Made by a program: the position numbers and the translations under genes. From positions 1-64,000 of the forward strand of contig JAGWTH010000011.1 in the NCBI GenBank assembly GCA_028868995.1: a stretch of DNA of 64,000 nt. Reading direction: 5' to 3'. Under the pieces are notes generated by a model. It was not told where the DNA came from, ran no database searches, and saw only the letters and a list, made by a program, of their open reading frames with translations. Origin of the DNA: Burkholderiales bacterium. GTDB taxonomy: Bacteria; Pseudomonadota; Gammaproteobacteria; Burkholderiales; Burkholderiaceae_C. Positions 1 to 9,432 of the stretch are shown in pieces (position 1 is the first letter of the stretch; each line of letters opens with the position of its first letter).

Positions 1-1256
1 TGATGACGGTGCCGGGCCTGGCGCTGTTCTACGGCGGCCTGGTGCGCAGCAAGAACATGCTGTCCGTGCTGATGCAGGTCTTCGTGGTCACCTGCCTGAT
101 CTACGTCCTGTGGGCCATCTACGGCTACAGCGTGGCGTTCACCGGCGGCAACCCGTTCATGGGCGGCTTCAGCAAGCTCTTCCTGTCGGGCATGACGGGC
201 GATTCGACCACGGGCACCTTCAGCAAGGGCGTGGTGATCCCGGAGCTGACCTTCATGGCCTTCCAGGCGACCTTCGCCGCGATCACCTGCACGCTGATCG
301 TGGGCTCCTTCGCCGAGCGCATGAAGTTCTCCGCGGTGCTGCTGTTCTGCGCCATCTGGTTCACCTTCGCCTACCTGCCGATCGCCCACATGGTCTGGTA
401 CTGGGACGGCCCGGACGCGATCACCGACGCCAAGAGCCTGGAGACCGTCACCGCCAACGGCGGCTGGCTGTGGGCCAAGGGCGCGCTGGACTTCGCCGGC
501 GGCACCGTGGTGCACATCAACGCCGGTGTGGCCGGCCTGGTGGGCGCCTACCTGGTGGGCAAGCGCATCGGCTACGGCAAGGAGTCCTTCACGCCGCATA
601 GCCTGACGCTGACGATGGTCGGTGCCTCGCTGCTGTGGGTGGGCTGGTTCGGCTTCAACGCCGGCTCCAACCTGGAAGCCAACGGCGGCGCCGCCCTGGC
701 CTTCGCCAACACGCTGCTGGCCACCGCCGCGGCCACCCTGTCCTGGATCGCCGGCGAAGCGCTGTCCAAGGGCAAGGCTTCCATGCTGGGCGCCGCCTCC
801 GGCGCCGTCGCCGGCCTGGTGGCGATCACCCCCGCCTGCGGCTTCGTCGGCACGATGGGCTCCATCGTCATCGGCCTGCTGGCCGGCATCGTCTGCCTGT
901 GGGGCGTCAACGGCCTCAAGCGCCTGCTCGGCGCCGACGACGCGCTGGACGTGTTCGGCGTGCACGGCACGGGTGGCATCCTGGGCGCGCTGCTGACCGG
1001 CGTCTTCGCCTCGCCCTCCCTGGGCGGCACCGGCATCTACGACTACGTGGCCAACAAGGTGAGCCCCGACTACTCGATCGGCAGCCAGGTCTGGATCCAG
1101 CTGCAGGGCGTGCTGACCACGATCGTCTGGTCCGGCGTGGTGGCCTTCATCGCCTACAAGGTCGTCGACCTGCTGATCGGCCTGCGCGTCTCCGAGGAGG
1201 AAGAGCGCGAGGGCCTGGACATCAGCAGCCACGGCGAGACGGCGTACAACCGGTAA
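1..1256 (+). CDS. amtB: Ammonium transporter Amt/AmtB, 5' end outside window
   Basis: Inner-membrane channel that moves ammonium into the cell. About 418 residues are visible; the signal peptide and the start of the first helix lie before the window, since the frame is open from base 1. Family marks are seen: TVPGLALFYGGLVRSKN at the beginning, the pore histidine in GGTVVHINAGVAG, the second pore histidine in VFGVHGTGGILGA, and about ten hydrophobic helices. The C-terminal tail (SEEEEREGLDISSHGETAYN) is the cytoplasmic part that in this family contacts the PII protein GlnK. Whether glnK lies just upstream cannot be seen. A strong terminator follows, so this is the last gene of its transcript. 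Confidence 0.96.
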   Translation, partial: MTVPGLALFYGGLVRSKNMLSVLMQVFVVTCLIYVLWAIYGYSVAFTGGNPFMGGFSKLFLSGMTGDSTTGTFSKGVVIPELTFMAFQATFAAITCTLIVGSFAERMKFSAVLLFCAIWFTFAYLPIAHMVWYWDGPDAITDAKSLETVTANGGWLWAKGALDFAGGTVVHINAGVAGLVGAYLVGKRIGYGKESFTPHSLTLTMVGASLLWVGWFGFNAGSNLEANGGAALAFANTLLATAAATLSWIAGEALSKGKASMLGAASGAVAGLVAITPACGFVGTMGSIVIGLLAGIVCLWGVNGLKRLLGADDALDVFGVHGTGGILGALLTGVFASPSLGGTGIYDYVANKVSPDYSIGSQVWIQLQGVLTTIVWSGVVAFIAYKVVDLLIGLRVSEEEEREGLDISSHGETAYNR

Positions 1257-1325
1257 TGAGCCCGGGGCGCGGCGCGCGTGGCACGCCGCGCGCCGCGAGC
1301 ACAAGCAAGGTCTCCTTTGGATGTT

Positions 1326-1353
1326 GGGCCCGCTTCGGCGGGCCCTTTTTTTT
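1326..1353 (+). terminator. Rho-independent terminator after amtB
   Basis: A perfect 8-bp G+C stem (GGGCCCGC / GCGGGCCC) with a TTCG tetraloop is followed directly by eight T residues. It lies 70 bases after the amtB stop and before the mutarotase gene, so it ends the amt transcript. Confidence 0.93.
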
Positions 1354-1400
1354 GGCCGCCGCCCATGCACAATGGCCGGGCAAGCCGAGGAGACCAGCCG

Positions 1401-2255
1401 ATGACCGAATTGCGAGCGGGACCGCTGCGCTGCGAACTGCGCCCGGAACTGGGCGGCGCCATCGCCGGGCTGTGGCTGGACGGCCGGCCGGTGCTGCGTT
1501 CGCTGCCGGCGGCGCAGCTCACGTCCGCCCGGCAGGCCGCCGGCTACCCGGTGGTGCCGTACTCCAACCGCATCGGGCAGGCGGCGATCGTCTGGCAAGG
1601 CACGCAGCAGCCGCAGGTGCGCCATCCGGGCGACGCCCCGCAGGCGATCCACGGCCTGGGCTGGCTGCGACCCTGGGAACTGCTGGACCAGGACGAGGCC
1701 TCCGCCATGCTGGCCTTCGAGCACCGTGCCGACGCCTCCTGGCCCTTCGCCTTCGACTGCTCGCACACCCTGCGGCTGCAGCCCTCGGGCCTGGAGCTGG
1801 CGCTGGCCGTGACCAACCAGTCGCGCGAGCCCGCGCCCATGGGCCTGGGCTGGCGGCTGGCCTTCCCTCGGCGGCCGGGCACGCGCCTGGCCTTCCGCGC
1901 CACGGGCCGCTGGGACCTGGATGCGGAGCAGCACCCGCTGCGCCGCCATGACGACACCGGGCTGGAAGCCGACGCGGCCTCGCTGGACCTGGACCAATGT
2001 TTCGACGGTTGGGACGGCTCGGCCGAGGTGCGCGACGCCGCGCTGCGGGTACGCCTGCGCAGCAGCCTCACCCGCCTGGTCGTGTCCGCCGGCGCGGGAG
2101 CCGACACGCTGACCCTCGCGCCGGTCAGCCACGTGCCCAACGCGGTCCACCGCTATGCCACCGGCGTCCCGGCGGCGGACCTGGGCCTGGCACTGCTGCA
2201 GCCGGGCGAGTCGCTGATCGCGCAGCTGCGCATCGAGGCGGAGGCCGGGGCATGA
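1401..2255 (+). CDS. Aldose 1-epimerase (mutarotase) family protein
   Basis: 284 residues. The galactose-mutarotase-like fold interconverts alpha and beta anomers of hexoses. Seen: PYSNRIGQA near residue 55, QAIHGLGWLRPW with the conserved histidine near residue 80, and a beta-rich body. The start is chosen because GAGGAG lies about 8 bases before this ATG; the frame is also open upstream to 1278, but that stretch overlaps the terminator. The stop overlaps the next start (ATGA), so it is translationally coupled to the SMP-30 lactonase. The pair fits uptake and oxidation of an aldose, where the epimerase supplies the right anomer; the sugar is unknown. Confidence 0.85.
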   Translation: MTELRAGPLRCELRPELGGAIAGLWLDGRPVLRSLPAAQLTSARQAAGYPVVPYSNRIGQAAIVWQGTQQPQVRHPGDAPQAIHGLGWLRPWELLDQDEASAMLAFEHRADASWPFAFDCSHTLRLQPSGLELALAVTNQSREPAPMGLGWRLAFPRRPGTRLAFRATGRWDLDAEQHPLRRHDDTGLEADAASLDLDQCFDGWDGSAEVRDAALRVRLRSSLTRLVVSAGAGADTLTLAPVSHVPNAVHRYATGVPAADLGLALLQPGESLIAQLRIEAEAGA

Positions 2256-3175
2256 GGTGGGAAGTCGCGGTGGCGGTGCCGGACGCCCTGGGCGAGTCGC
2301 CCTTCTGGCACCCGGTGGAGCAGCGGCTGTACTGGGTCGACATCGCGGGCCGGCAGGTGCGGCGCTGGGATCCCGCCAGCGGCCGGCGCGACGACTGGAC
2401 CCTGCCGCAGGAGCCGGGCTGCATCGCCCCGGCCGCCAGCGGCGGGCTGGTGCTGGCCCTGCGCGACGGCTTCTGGCGCGCCCGCGAATGGGGCGGGGCG
2501 CTGCAGCCCCTCGTGCGGTTCCGGTTCGGCGCCACCACGCGCTTCAACGACGGCAAGGCCGACCCCCTCGGGCGCTTCTGGGCCGGCACCTATTACGAGC
2601 CGAAGGACGCCCGCAAGGCCGATCTCTACGCGCTGGACTGCCGGCCCGGCAACGGCGCGGCGGGCCAGCCCCTGGCGCAGCTCAAGGCCCACAACGCCAC
2701 CAGCGCCAACGGCCTGGCCTGGTCGCCCGACCAGCGCACCCTCTACTGGACCGACACCCACGCCCACGCCATCTCGGCCTGGGACTGGGACGCCCGGGCC
2801 AACGTGATGCGCCACCATCGCGTGTTCCACCAGTTCCTGCCCAAGCCGGCCGGCTGGCAGCCGGGCCAGCCGGGCTACGGCGGCCGGCCCGACGGCGCGG
2901 CCGTCGATGCCGAGGGCTGCTACTGGGTGGCGATGTACGAGGGCGCCCGCCTGCTGCGCCTGTCGCCGGCCGGGGCGGTGGTGGCGGAGTTCGCCGTGCC
3001 GGCGCGCTGCCCCACCATGCCCTGCTTCGGCGGCCCGGACGGCCGCACCCTGTACCTCACCACCGCACGCCAGCACCGCCCGCCCGCGGAGCTGGCCGAG
3101 TTCCCGCATTCGGGCTGCGTGCTCGCCGCGCGCGTGGAGGTGCCCGGCCTGCCCGCCAATTTCTTCATCGACTGA
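2252..3175 (+). CDS. SMP-30/gluconolactonase family lactonase
   Basis: 307 residues, a six-bladed beta-propeller of the SMP-30/regucalcin/gluconolactonase family, which hydrolyses sugar lactones with a single divalent metal. Metal-ligand motifs are visible: LGESPFW (Glu near residue 13), the Asn of TSANGLAWSPD, and the Asp of GAAVDAEGCYWVAMYEGARLLR-type sequence near residue 215. It starts inside the stop of the mutarotase gene. It probably opens the lactone formed by oxidation of the same sugar; no dehydrogenase for that step is in the window, so the substrate is unknown. Confidence 0.87.
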   Translation: MRWEVAVAVPDALGESPFWHPVEQRLYWVDIAGRQVRRWDPASGRRDDWTLPQEPGCIAPAASGGLVLALRDGFWRAREWGGALQPLVRFRFGATTRFNDGKADPLGRFWAGTYYEPKDARKADLYALDCRPGNGAAGQPLAQLKAHNATSANGLAWSPDQRTLYWTDTHAHAISAWDWDARANVMRHHRVFHQFLPKPAGWQPGQPGYGGRPDGAAVDAEGCYWVAMYEGARLLRLSPAGAVVAEFAVPARCPTMPCFGGPDGRTLYLTTARQHRPPAELAEFPHSGCVLAARVEVPGLPANFFID

Positions 3176-3239
3176 GCGCAAATCATTTCAAGGGCCGCCG
3201 GGCGGACAGGCCCGCGCGGCGGCCGTAACATCGCCGACC

Positions 3240-4328
3240 ATGGACGCCCCCCTCGCCCGAATCACCGACCGGATCCGCGCCGCCGCGGCGGCCGGCACGC
3301 CGCTGCGCATCCGCGGCGGCGGCAGCAAGGACTTCCTCGGCGAGCGACTGGAAGGCGAGCTGCTCGTCACGACGGAGCTGGCCGGCATCGTCAGCTACGA
3401 GCCCAGCGAGCTGGTGGTCACCGCCCGCGCCGGCACGCCGCTCGCCCAGCTGGAGCAGGCGCTGGCCGAACAAGGGCAGTGCCTGCCCTTCGAGCCCCCC
3501 CATTTCGGCCCGGACGCCACCGTGGGCGGCATGGTGGCCGCCGGCCTGTCCGGGCCGGCGCGCGCCAGCGTCGGCGCGGTGCGCGACTACGTGCTGGGCC
3601 TGCAGCTGGTCAACGGCCGGGGCGAGGAGCTCGTGTTCGGCGGCCAGGTGATGAAGAACGTGGCCGGCTACGACGTGTCGCGCCTGATGGCCGGCGCCAT
3701 GGGCACGCTGGGCCTGATCACGGAAGTGAGCCTGAAGGTGCTGCCGCTGGCCCCGGCCGAGGCCACGCTGCGCTTCGAGTTGCCGCAGGCCGAGGCGCTG
3801 CGCCGGCTCAACGCCTGGGGCGGTCAGCCGCTGCCGCTCAACGCCAGCTGCTGGGTGGAGGACGCCGGCGTGCCCACCCTGTTCCTGCGCCTGCGCGGCG
3901 CGGCAGCGGCGGTCGAATCGGCGTGCCGCGCGCTGGGCGGCGAGCGCATGGACAACGCGCAGGCGGCGGGCGACTGGGAGGCCTGCCGCGAGCAGCGCCT
4001 GCCCTGGTTCGCCGAGGCCGGCGGGCGCGACCTCTGGCGCCTGTCCGTGCCGCAGACCGCGCCGGTGCTGGACCTGCCCGAGGCGCCGCTGGTCGAATGG
4101 CACGGAGGCCAGCGCTGGGTGCGCGTCGCCCCGCAGGACGGCGCGCGCGTGCGCGAAGCGGCCGTGCGCGCGGGCGGCCATGCCACCTTGTTCCGCACCC
4201 CGCGCGCCGACGCGACGGGCCGCACGACGCCGCCGGCGCCGGCGCTCGCCGCCATCCACGAACGGCTGAAGCAGCAGTTCGACCCCGCCGGCATCCTCAA
4301 TCGCGGACGGCTCCTCCCGCAGACCTGA
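3240..4328 (+). CDS. glcE: Glycolate oxidase FAD-binding subunit GlcE
   Basis: 362 residues. GlcE is the second FAD-binding (PCMH-type) subunit of the membrane-associated glycolate oxidase GlcDEF, which oxidises glycolate to glyoxylate. Seen: RIRGGGSKDF (FAD-contact loop), ATVGGMVAAGLSGPAR, GQVMKNVAGYDVSRLMAG, and GILNRGRL at the C-terminus, all typical of GlcE and shorter than GlcD. A TAACAT hexamer lies 8 nt before the ATG and no Shine-Dalgarno is seen, so it may have its own promoter. Its stop overlaps the glcF start (TGATG). The catalytic partner glcD is not next to it. Confidence 0.93.
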   Translation: MDAPLARITDRIRAAAAAGTPLRIRGGGSKDFLGERLEGELLVTTELAGIVSYEPSELVVTARAGTPLAQLEQALAEQGQCLPFEPPHFGPDATVGGMVAAGLSGPARASVGAVRDYVLGLQLVNGRGEELVFGGQVMKNVAGYDVSRLMAGAMGTLGLITEVSLKVLPLAPAEATLRFELPQAEALRRLNAWGGQPLPLNASCWVEDAGVPTLFLRLRGAAAAVESACRALGGERMDNAQAAGDWEACREQRLPWFAEAGGRDLWRLSVPQTAPVLDLPEAPLVEWHGGQRWVRVAPQDGARVREAAVRAGGHATLFRTPRADATGRTTPPAPALAAIHERLKQQFDPAGILNRGRLLPQT

Positions 4329-5554
4329 TGCAGACCCATCTTTCCCCCGAATTCCAGGGCACGCCCGAGGGCACGGAGGCCGAGGCCATCCTGCGCAAGT
4401 GCGTGCACTGCGGCTTCTGCACCGCCACCTGCCCCACCTACCAGCTGCTGGGCGACGAGCTCGACGGCCCGCGCGGGCGCATCTACCTGATGAAGCAGGT
4501 GCTCGAAGGCGAGGCGCCCACGCGCAAGACCCAGCTGCACCTGGACCGCTGCCTCACCTGCCGCAACTGCGAGAGCACCTGCCCGAGCGGCGTGGACTAC
4601 GGGCGGCTGGTGGACATCGGCCGCGCGATCGTCGAGCGCAAGGTGCCGCGCGGCGCCGGCGAGAAGGCCGTGCGCTGGACGCTGGCCACGGGCCTCACCT
4701 CGCCCCTGTTCGCCCCGGCGATGAAGCTGGGCCAGGCCGTGCGCGGACTGCTGCCGCAGCGCCTGCGCGAGAAGGTGCCGGCGAAGCAGGATGCCGGTGC
4801 CTGGCCCACGCGCACCCACGCGCGCAAGGTGCTGCTGCTGGCCGGCTGCGTGCAGCCGGCGATGCTGCCCAACATCCACACCGCCACCGCGCGCGTGCTG
4901 GACGCCGCGGGCATCCAGGCGCTGGTCGCGCCCGAGGCGGGCTGCTGCGGCGCGGTGAAGTTCCACCTGAACGACCAGGACGGCGGGCGCGAGCAGATGC
5001 GCCGCAACATCGACGCCTGGTGGCCGTACGTCGAGCGCGGCGAGGTCGAGGCGATCGTGATGAACGCCTCGGGCTGCGGCGTCACGGTGCGCGAGTACGG
5101 GCACTTCCTGCAGCACGATCCGGCCTACGCGGACAAGGCGGCGCGCATCGGCGCGCTGACGCGCGACCTGAGCGAGCTGCTGCCGGACCTGGTGCCCGCG
5201 TTGAAGGACAAGGTGCGCTCGCAGCCGGGCGTGTTCGCCTACCACCCGCCCTGCACGCTGCAGCACGGGCAGAAGCTGCGCGGCGGCGTCGAGCAGGGCC
5301 TGGCCGCGCTGGGCTTCACCGTGCGCGTGGCCCTGAACGAATCGCACCTGTGCTGCGGCTCGGCCGGCACCTACTCCGTGCTGCAGCCTCAGCTGGCGCA
5401 CACCCTGCGCGACCGCAAGCTGGGTCACCTGGGCGAGCTGCAGCCGCAGGCGATCCTGTCGGCCAACATCGGCTGCATCCAGCACCTGCAGGGCGGCACC
5501 GCGCTGCCGGTGCGGCACTGGGTGGAGCTGCTGGACGAGGCGCTGGCCGGTTAA
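4328..5554 (+). CDS. glcF: Glycolate oxidase iron-sulfur subunit GlcF
   Basis: 408 residues. Carries electrons from the flavin subunits of glycolate oxidase to the respiratory chain. Two [4Fe-4S] ferredoxin motifs are visible, KCVHCGFCTATCP (about residues 23-35) and RCLTCRNCESTCP (about 77-89), followed by the two CCG domains (EAGCCGAVKFH and SHLCCGSAGTY) that bind a further cluster in this family. The start codon overlaps the glcE stop, giving translational coupling. The gene ends convergently with the glutathione peroxidase gene; the two stop codons share bases of a TTAA. Confidence 0.95.
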   Translation: MQTHLSPEFQGTPEGTEAEAILRKCVHCGFCTATCPTYQLLGDELDGPRGRIYLMKQVLEGEAPTRKTQLHLDRCLTCRNCESTCPSGVDYGRLVDIGRAIVERKVPRGAGEKAVRWTLATGLTSPLFAPAMKLGQAVRGLLPQRLREKVPAKQDAGAWPTRTHARKVLLLAGCVQPAMLPNIHTATARVLDAAGIQALVAPEAGCCGAVKFHLNDQDGGREQMRRNIDAWWPYVERGEVEAIVMNASGCGVTVREYGHFLQHDPAYADKAARIGALTRDLSELLPDLVPALKDKVRSQPGVFAYHPPCTLQHGQKLRGGVEQGLAALGFTVRVALNESHLCCGSAGTYSVLQPQLAHTLRDRKLGHLGELQPQAILSANIGCIQHLQGGTALPVRHWVELLDEALAG

Positions 5555-6036
5555 TCCGCCAGTGCCGCCTCGATGTCCGCCGCGAGCTTCCCGGGTGCGT
5601 CCTGGGGCGCATAGCGCCGGATCACCCGCCCGTCCTTGCCCACCAGGAACTTGGTGAAGTTCCACTTGATCGCCTTCGATCCCAGCAGGCCTGGGGCCTC
5701 CGCGGTGAGCCAGCGATACAGCGGGTGCGCTTCGGGCCCGTTGACGGCGACCTTCTCCATCATCGGGAAGCTCACGCCGTAATTCAGCTGGCAGAAGCTG
5801 GCGATCTCCTCGTTCGTGCCCGGGTCCTGCTGGCCGAACTGGTTGCAGGGGAAGCCCAGCACCACCAGCCCGCGACTGCCGTAGCGCCGGTGCAGCTCCT
5901 CCAGGCCCGCGAACTGCGGCGTGAAGCCGCAGGCGCTGGCGGTGTTGACGATCAGCAGGGGCTTGCCGCGGAACCGCGCGAGCGGCACGGTCCCGCCGCC
6001 GATCTGCTGCGCTTCGAAGTCGTAGACGCTGGCCAT
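5551..6036 (-). CDS. Glutathione peroxidase family protein
   Basis: 161 residues, the usual size of the bacterial Gpx/BsaA family, which reduces hydroperoxides with thioredoxin or glutathione. Seen: the peroxidatic Cys in NTASACGFTPQ, the resolving-region motif GFPCNQFGQQ, and WNFTKFLV near the C-terminus, giving the Cys-Gln-Trp-Asn set of the family. It starts only 4 bases after the stop of the upstream EamA gene, so it is probably the last gene of an lplT-EamA-gpx transcript. Annotation at family level is safe; the reductant cannot be told from sequence. Confidence 0.93.
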   Translation of the reverse strand: MASVYDFEAQQIGGGTVPLARFRGKPLLIVNTASACGFTPQFAGLEELHRRYGSRGLVVLGFPCNQFGQQDPGTNEEIASFCQLNYGVSFPMMEKVAVNGPEAHPLYRWLTAEAPGLLGSKAIKWNFTKFLVGKDGRVIRRYAPQDAPGKLAADIEAALAD

Positions 6037-6040
6037 GCGC

Positions 6041-6940
6041 TCATTGTGCGCCCGATCGGCGCGCGCCGCCGGGCCAGGCCGACCAGGCGGCGGCCGCGAG
6101 GATCAGGGCGCCGCCCAGCAGGGTGCGCGCGCTCAGCTGCGCCGCGCCCAGCGCCACCGAGGACAGGCTGGCGAAGACCACCTCGGACAGCATGACCAGG
6201 GCCGTGGTGTGCGAGGGCAGCCGGGAGGCGCCGTATTGCAGCGCGAGGTTGCCGGCGAGGAAGCCGCCGGCCAGCAGCAGGGCCACCGCCAGGCCGCTGC
6301 CCTGGGGCATCACCAGCGGGGCGATGCTGCCCTGCTGCACGCCGGCGAACGCCACGCCGCCCGCCATCAGCATGCCGCCACCGAACATGGCCAGCACGCG
6401 CGAGCCGGCGGTGACGAAATTCAGCTTGCGCAGCAGGACGTTGGTGAGCGCGAAGCTGCAGCCGCCGGCCAGGGCCAGCCATTCGGCCAGCGTGCGCGGC
6501 CAGGGCAGGCCGGTGCCCGCGGTGTCGAGCACCGTCGCCACTCCGGCCAGGGCCAGCGCGAGCCGCCCGAGGCCCGCCGCCGAGGGGCGTTCGCCCAGGA
6601 TGGCCCAGGCGAGCAGCACCGACCACGCGGGCATCAGGTAGAACAGCAGCACCACCCGCACCACGTCGCCGATGGTCACCGCCCAGTTGAAGCCGACGTT
6701 GGTCATGCCCGCGGCGGCGGCCAGCAGCCAGAGCCCGGGCGTGCGCAGCAGCTCCGGCAGTGCCGCCGGGCGCAGCAGGTAGAAGATCGCGAACGAGATG
6801 CCGTAGATCAGCGCGGTGGACCACAGGGCATGCAGGCCCTGCGCCTGCAGGGCGCGAAAGGGCCACCAGGACAGGCCCCAGACGAAGGCGTTGAGGGCCA
6901 GCGCCGCCACGGGCGCCAGCCGGCGGGCGGGATCAGCCAT
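6041..6940 (-). CDS. EamA (DMT superfamily) membrane transporter
   Basis: 299 residues with about ten hydrophobic helices in two repeats, the normal architecture of EamA-type metabolite exporters. Seen: NAFVWGLSWWPFRAL near the N-terminus, where one repeat starts, and the GER motif after helix 4 (WAILGERPSA). The start overlaps the 3' end of lplT by 8 bases and the stop is 4 bases before gpx, so the three are probably one operon. Substrate unknown; members of this family export amino acids, purines or drugs. Confidence 0.85.
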   Translation of the reverse strand: MADPARRLAPVAALALNAFVWGLSWWPFRALQAQGLHALWSTALIYGISFAIFYLLRPAALPELLRTPGLWLLAAAAGMTNVGFNWAVTIGDVVRVVLLFYLMPAWSVLLAWAILGERPSAAGLGRLALALAGVATVLDTAGTGLPWPRTLAEWLALAGGCSFALTNVLLRKLNFVTAGSRVLAMFGGGMLMAGGVAFAGVQQGSIAPLVMPQGSGLAVALLLAGGFLAGNLALQYGASRLPSHTTALVMLSEVVFASLSSVALGAAQLSARTLLGGALILAAAAWSAWPGGARRSGAQ

Positions 6941-8216
6941 GCACGTTGTCGTGCCGCGCCAGCTCCAGCAGGTGTTCGACCTCGTCCTTGTGCACGACGC
7001 AGTTGCGCCGGTGCCAGCGCCGGATCAGCCACATCATGCCGGCGACCAGCGTGCCGAAGGCCGCGATGGCGCCGAAGGCGCTCAGGCCGAGGCCCGCCGA
7101 CAGGCTGTACAGGGCGCCCAGCCCCAGGATGCAGGCCTGCTCGTTGAAGTTCTGCACCGCGATCGAGCGGCCGGCGCCCATCAGGTTGTGGCCGCGGTGC
7201 TGCAGCAGCGCGTTCATGGGCACCACGAGGTAGCCGCCCAGGGCACCCAGCAGGATCAGGAAGGGCGCGGCCACCCGGACGTCGCCGATGAAGTTCATGG
7301 CGACCACCAGCACGCCCATGGCGATGCCCAGGGGCATCACGGTGGTCGCGCGGTCCAGGCGCACCCGCAGCGACGCGAGGACCGCGCCGATGGCGGTCCC
7401 CAGCGCCACCACGCCGGTGAGCGACGAGGCCTGGGTGGTGGAGTAGCCCAGCGCCACGGCGCTCCAGGCCAGGATGATGTAGCGCAGGTTGCCGCTCACG
7501 CCCCAGAACAGCGTGGTGGTCGCCAGCGAGATCTGGCCCAGCCGGTCGCGCCAGAGGCGGGCGTTGCAGGTCCAGAAGTCCGGCACCAGCTCCAGCGGGT
7601 TGCGCGGCAGCGGCCGCATCTCCACGCCGGTGTGCGGGATGCGCAGGTTGAACCAGGCGGCGAGCGCGTACACGGCGATGAGCACGGTGATGGCCGCCTC
7701 GGGCGCGGTGTCGATGCCCGTGTCGATCAGGGGGATGTCGATGGCCAGCAGGTGCGAGGACAGCGCCTGGCCCACCAGCTGGCCGCCCAGCAGGATGCCC
7801 AGGATGATCGAGGCGATGGTGAGGCCCTCGATCCAGCCGTTGGCCTTCACCAGCTGCGACGGCGGCAGCAGCTCCGTGAGGATGCCGTACTTGGCCGGCG
7901 AGTAGGAAGCCGCTCCGAGCCCGACGATGGCGAAGGCCAGCAGGGGGTGGGTGCCGAACAGCATCAGCAGGCAGCCGATCACCTTGATGGCATTGCTGAA
8001 GAACATCACCTGGCCCTTGGGCCGCGCGTCGGCGAAGGCGCCCACGAACGGCGCCAGCACCACGTAGAACAGCGCGAACATGGGCACCAATGCGGCGGCC
8101 TGCCAGGGGGCGGCGTGCAATGTCTTCAGCAGTTCGACCGCCGCGATGAACAGCGCGTTGTCTGCGAGCGACGAGAAGAACTGCGCCGCCATGATCGTGT
8201 AGAAACCGCGCTTCAT
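6933..8216 (-). CDS. lplT: Lysophospholipid transporter LplT (MFS)
   Basis: 427 residues, twelve hydrophobic helices. LplT flips lysophospholipids across the inner membrane for re-acylation. The call rests on the start MKRGFYTIMAAQFFSSLADN, the signature AALVPMFALFYVVLAPFVG, SPAKYGILTELLPP and KANGWIEGLTI, all typical of LplT. The ATG at 8216 is preferred over an in-frame upstream codon because the family begins there. It is divergent from alr, a common arrangement in this order. The acyltransferase partner (Aas) is not fused here and not in the window. Confidence 0.93.
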   Translation of the reverse strand: MKRGFYTIMAAQFFSSLADNALFIAAVELLKTLHAAPWQAAALVPMFALFYVVLAPFVGAFADARPKGQVMFFSNAIKVIGCLLMLFGTHPLLAFAIVGLGAASYSPAKYGILTELLPPSQLVKANGWIEGLTIASIILGILLGGQLVGQALSSHLLAIDIPLIDTGIDTAPEAAITVLIAVYALAAWFNLRIPHTGVEMRPLPRNPLELVPDFWTCNARLWRDRLGQISLATTTLFWGVSGNLRYIILAWSAVALGYSTTQASSLTGVVALGTAIGAVLASLRVRLDRATTVMPLGIAMGVLVVAMNFIGDVRVAAPFLILLGALGGYLVVPMNALLQHRGHNLMGAGRSIAVQNFNEQACILGLGALYSLSAGLGLSAFGAIAAFGTLVAGMMWLIRRWHRRNCVVHKDEVEHLLELARHDNVHG

Positions 8217-8331
8217 CCGTGCGTGTGGGGAACAGGGCCAGGCGGGCTGGCCCTTCAAGGCTCTGCTGTCTCCAAGCGACACGGGGTTATATCACGCGGG
8301 GTAATGCCAAAATCCGCATGGAAAGCCCGCC

Positions 8332-9429
8332 ATGCCCCGCCCCATCCTCGCCACCATCCATCCGCCGGCCCTGCGCCACAACCTGGCGCGCGTGCGCGCG
8401 GCCACGCCCGACGCCCGGGTCTGGGCGGTCGTCAAGGCCAACGCCTACGGCCACGGCATCGAGCGGGTATACGAGGCGCTGCGCGGCGCCGACGGTTTCG
8501 CCCTGCTCGACCTGCAGGAGGCCGAGCGGGTACGCGCCCTGGGCTGGCGCGGCCCCATCCTGCTGCTGGAGGGCGTGTTCGAGCCGCGCGACCTGGAGCT
8601 GTGCTCGCGCCTGAACCTGTGGCACGCCGTGCATTGCGACGAGCAGATCGACTGGCTGGCCGCGCACAAGACCCAGGTGCCGCAGCGCGTGTTCCTCAAG
8701 ATGAACTCCGGCATGAACCGCCTGGGCTTCACCCCGCAGCGCTTCCGCGCCGCCTGGGCGCGGCTGGAGGCCCTGCCGCAGGTGGAGGAGATCTCGCTGA
8801 TGACCCACTTCAGCGACGCCGACGGCGCCCGCGGTGTCGCCCACCAGGTGCGGGTGTTCACCGAAACCACCCGCGACCTGCCGGGTGAACGGTCCCTGTC
8901 CAACAGCGCTGCCACGCTGCGCCACGCCACCGACCCGGCGGTGCGCGGCGACTGGGTCCGCCCCGGCATCGCCGTCTACGGCAGCGCGCCCGACTTCCCG
9001 GCCCACGACACCGCCCATTGGGGCCTGATGCCGACCATGACGCTGGCCACACGGGTGCTGGCGGTCCAGCAGCTGCAGCCCGGCGACACGGTGGGCTACG
9101 GCTCGAGCTTCGTCGCCGAGGCGCCCATGCGCATCGGCATCGTGGCCTGCGGCTACGCCGACGGCTACCCGCGCCACTGCAGCACGGGCGCGCCGGTGCT
9201 GGTCGACGGCGTGCGCACGCGCCTGGTGGGGCGGGTGAGCATGGACATGATCACGGTGGACCTCACGCCGGTGCCGCAGGCCGGCTTCGGCAGCGAGGTG
9301 ACGATGTGGGGGCGTGCCGCCAGCGGCGCCGTGCTGCCGGTCGACGAGGTGGCCGCGGCCGGCGGCACGGTCAGCTACGAGCTGATGTGCGCGCTGGCGC
9401 AGCGGGTGCCGGTGGTGGTGCAGGAGTAG
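8332..9429 (+). CDS. alr: Alanine racemase
   Basis: 365 residues. PLP enzyme converting L- to D-alanine for peptidoglycan. Seen: the PLP lysine K35 in [11 protein letters not shown], the Asn/Arg region [11 protein letters not shown], and the catalytic tyrosine in VGYGSSF with GYADGYPRH following. Length is normal. It is divergent from lplT across a 115-bp intergenic region. It ends 3 bases before the end of the convergent EamA gene of the hpa cluster. In many relatives radA would be expected next; here about 9 kb of catabolic genes intervene. Confidence 0.96.
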   Translation: MPRPILATIHPPALRHNLARVRAATPDARVWAVVKANAYGHGIERVYEALRGADGFALLDLQEAERVRALGWRGPILLLEGVFEPRDLELCSRLNLWHAVHCDEQIDWLAAHKTQVPQRVFLKMNSGMNRLGFTPQRFRAAWARLEALPQVEEISLMTHFSDADGARGVAHQVRVFTETTRDLPGERSLSNSAATLRHATDPAVRGDWVRPGIAVYGSAPDFPAHDTAHWGLMPTMTLATRVLAVQQLQPGDTVGYGSSFVAEAPMRIGIVACGYADGYPRHCSTGAPVLVDGVRTRLVGRVSMDMITVDLTPVPQAGFGSEVTMWGRAASGAVLPVDEVAAAGGTVSYELMCALAQRVPVVVQE

Positions 9430-9432
9430 GGG

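Noticed and set aside
6037-6048. CACAAT 6 nt before gpx as a further leaderless promoter
   Set aside because: gpx starts 4 bases after the upstream gene, so operon read-through explains its expression; the hexamer lies across that junction and is weak.
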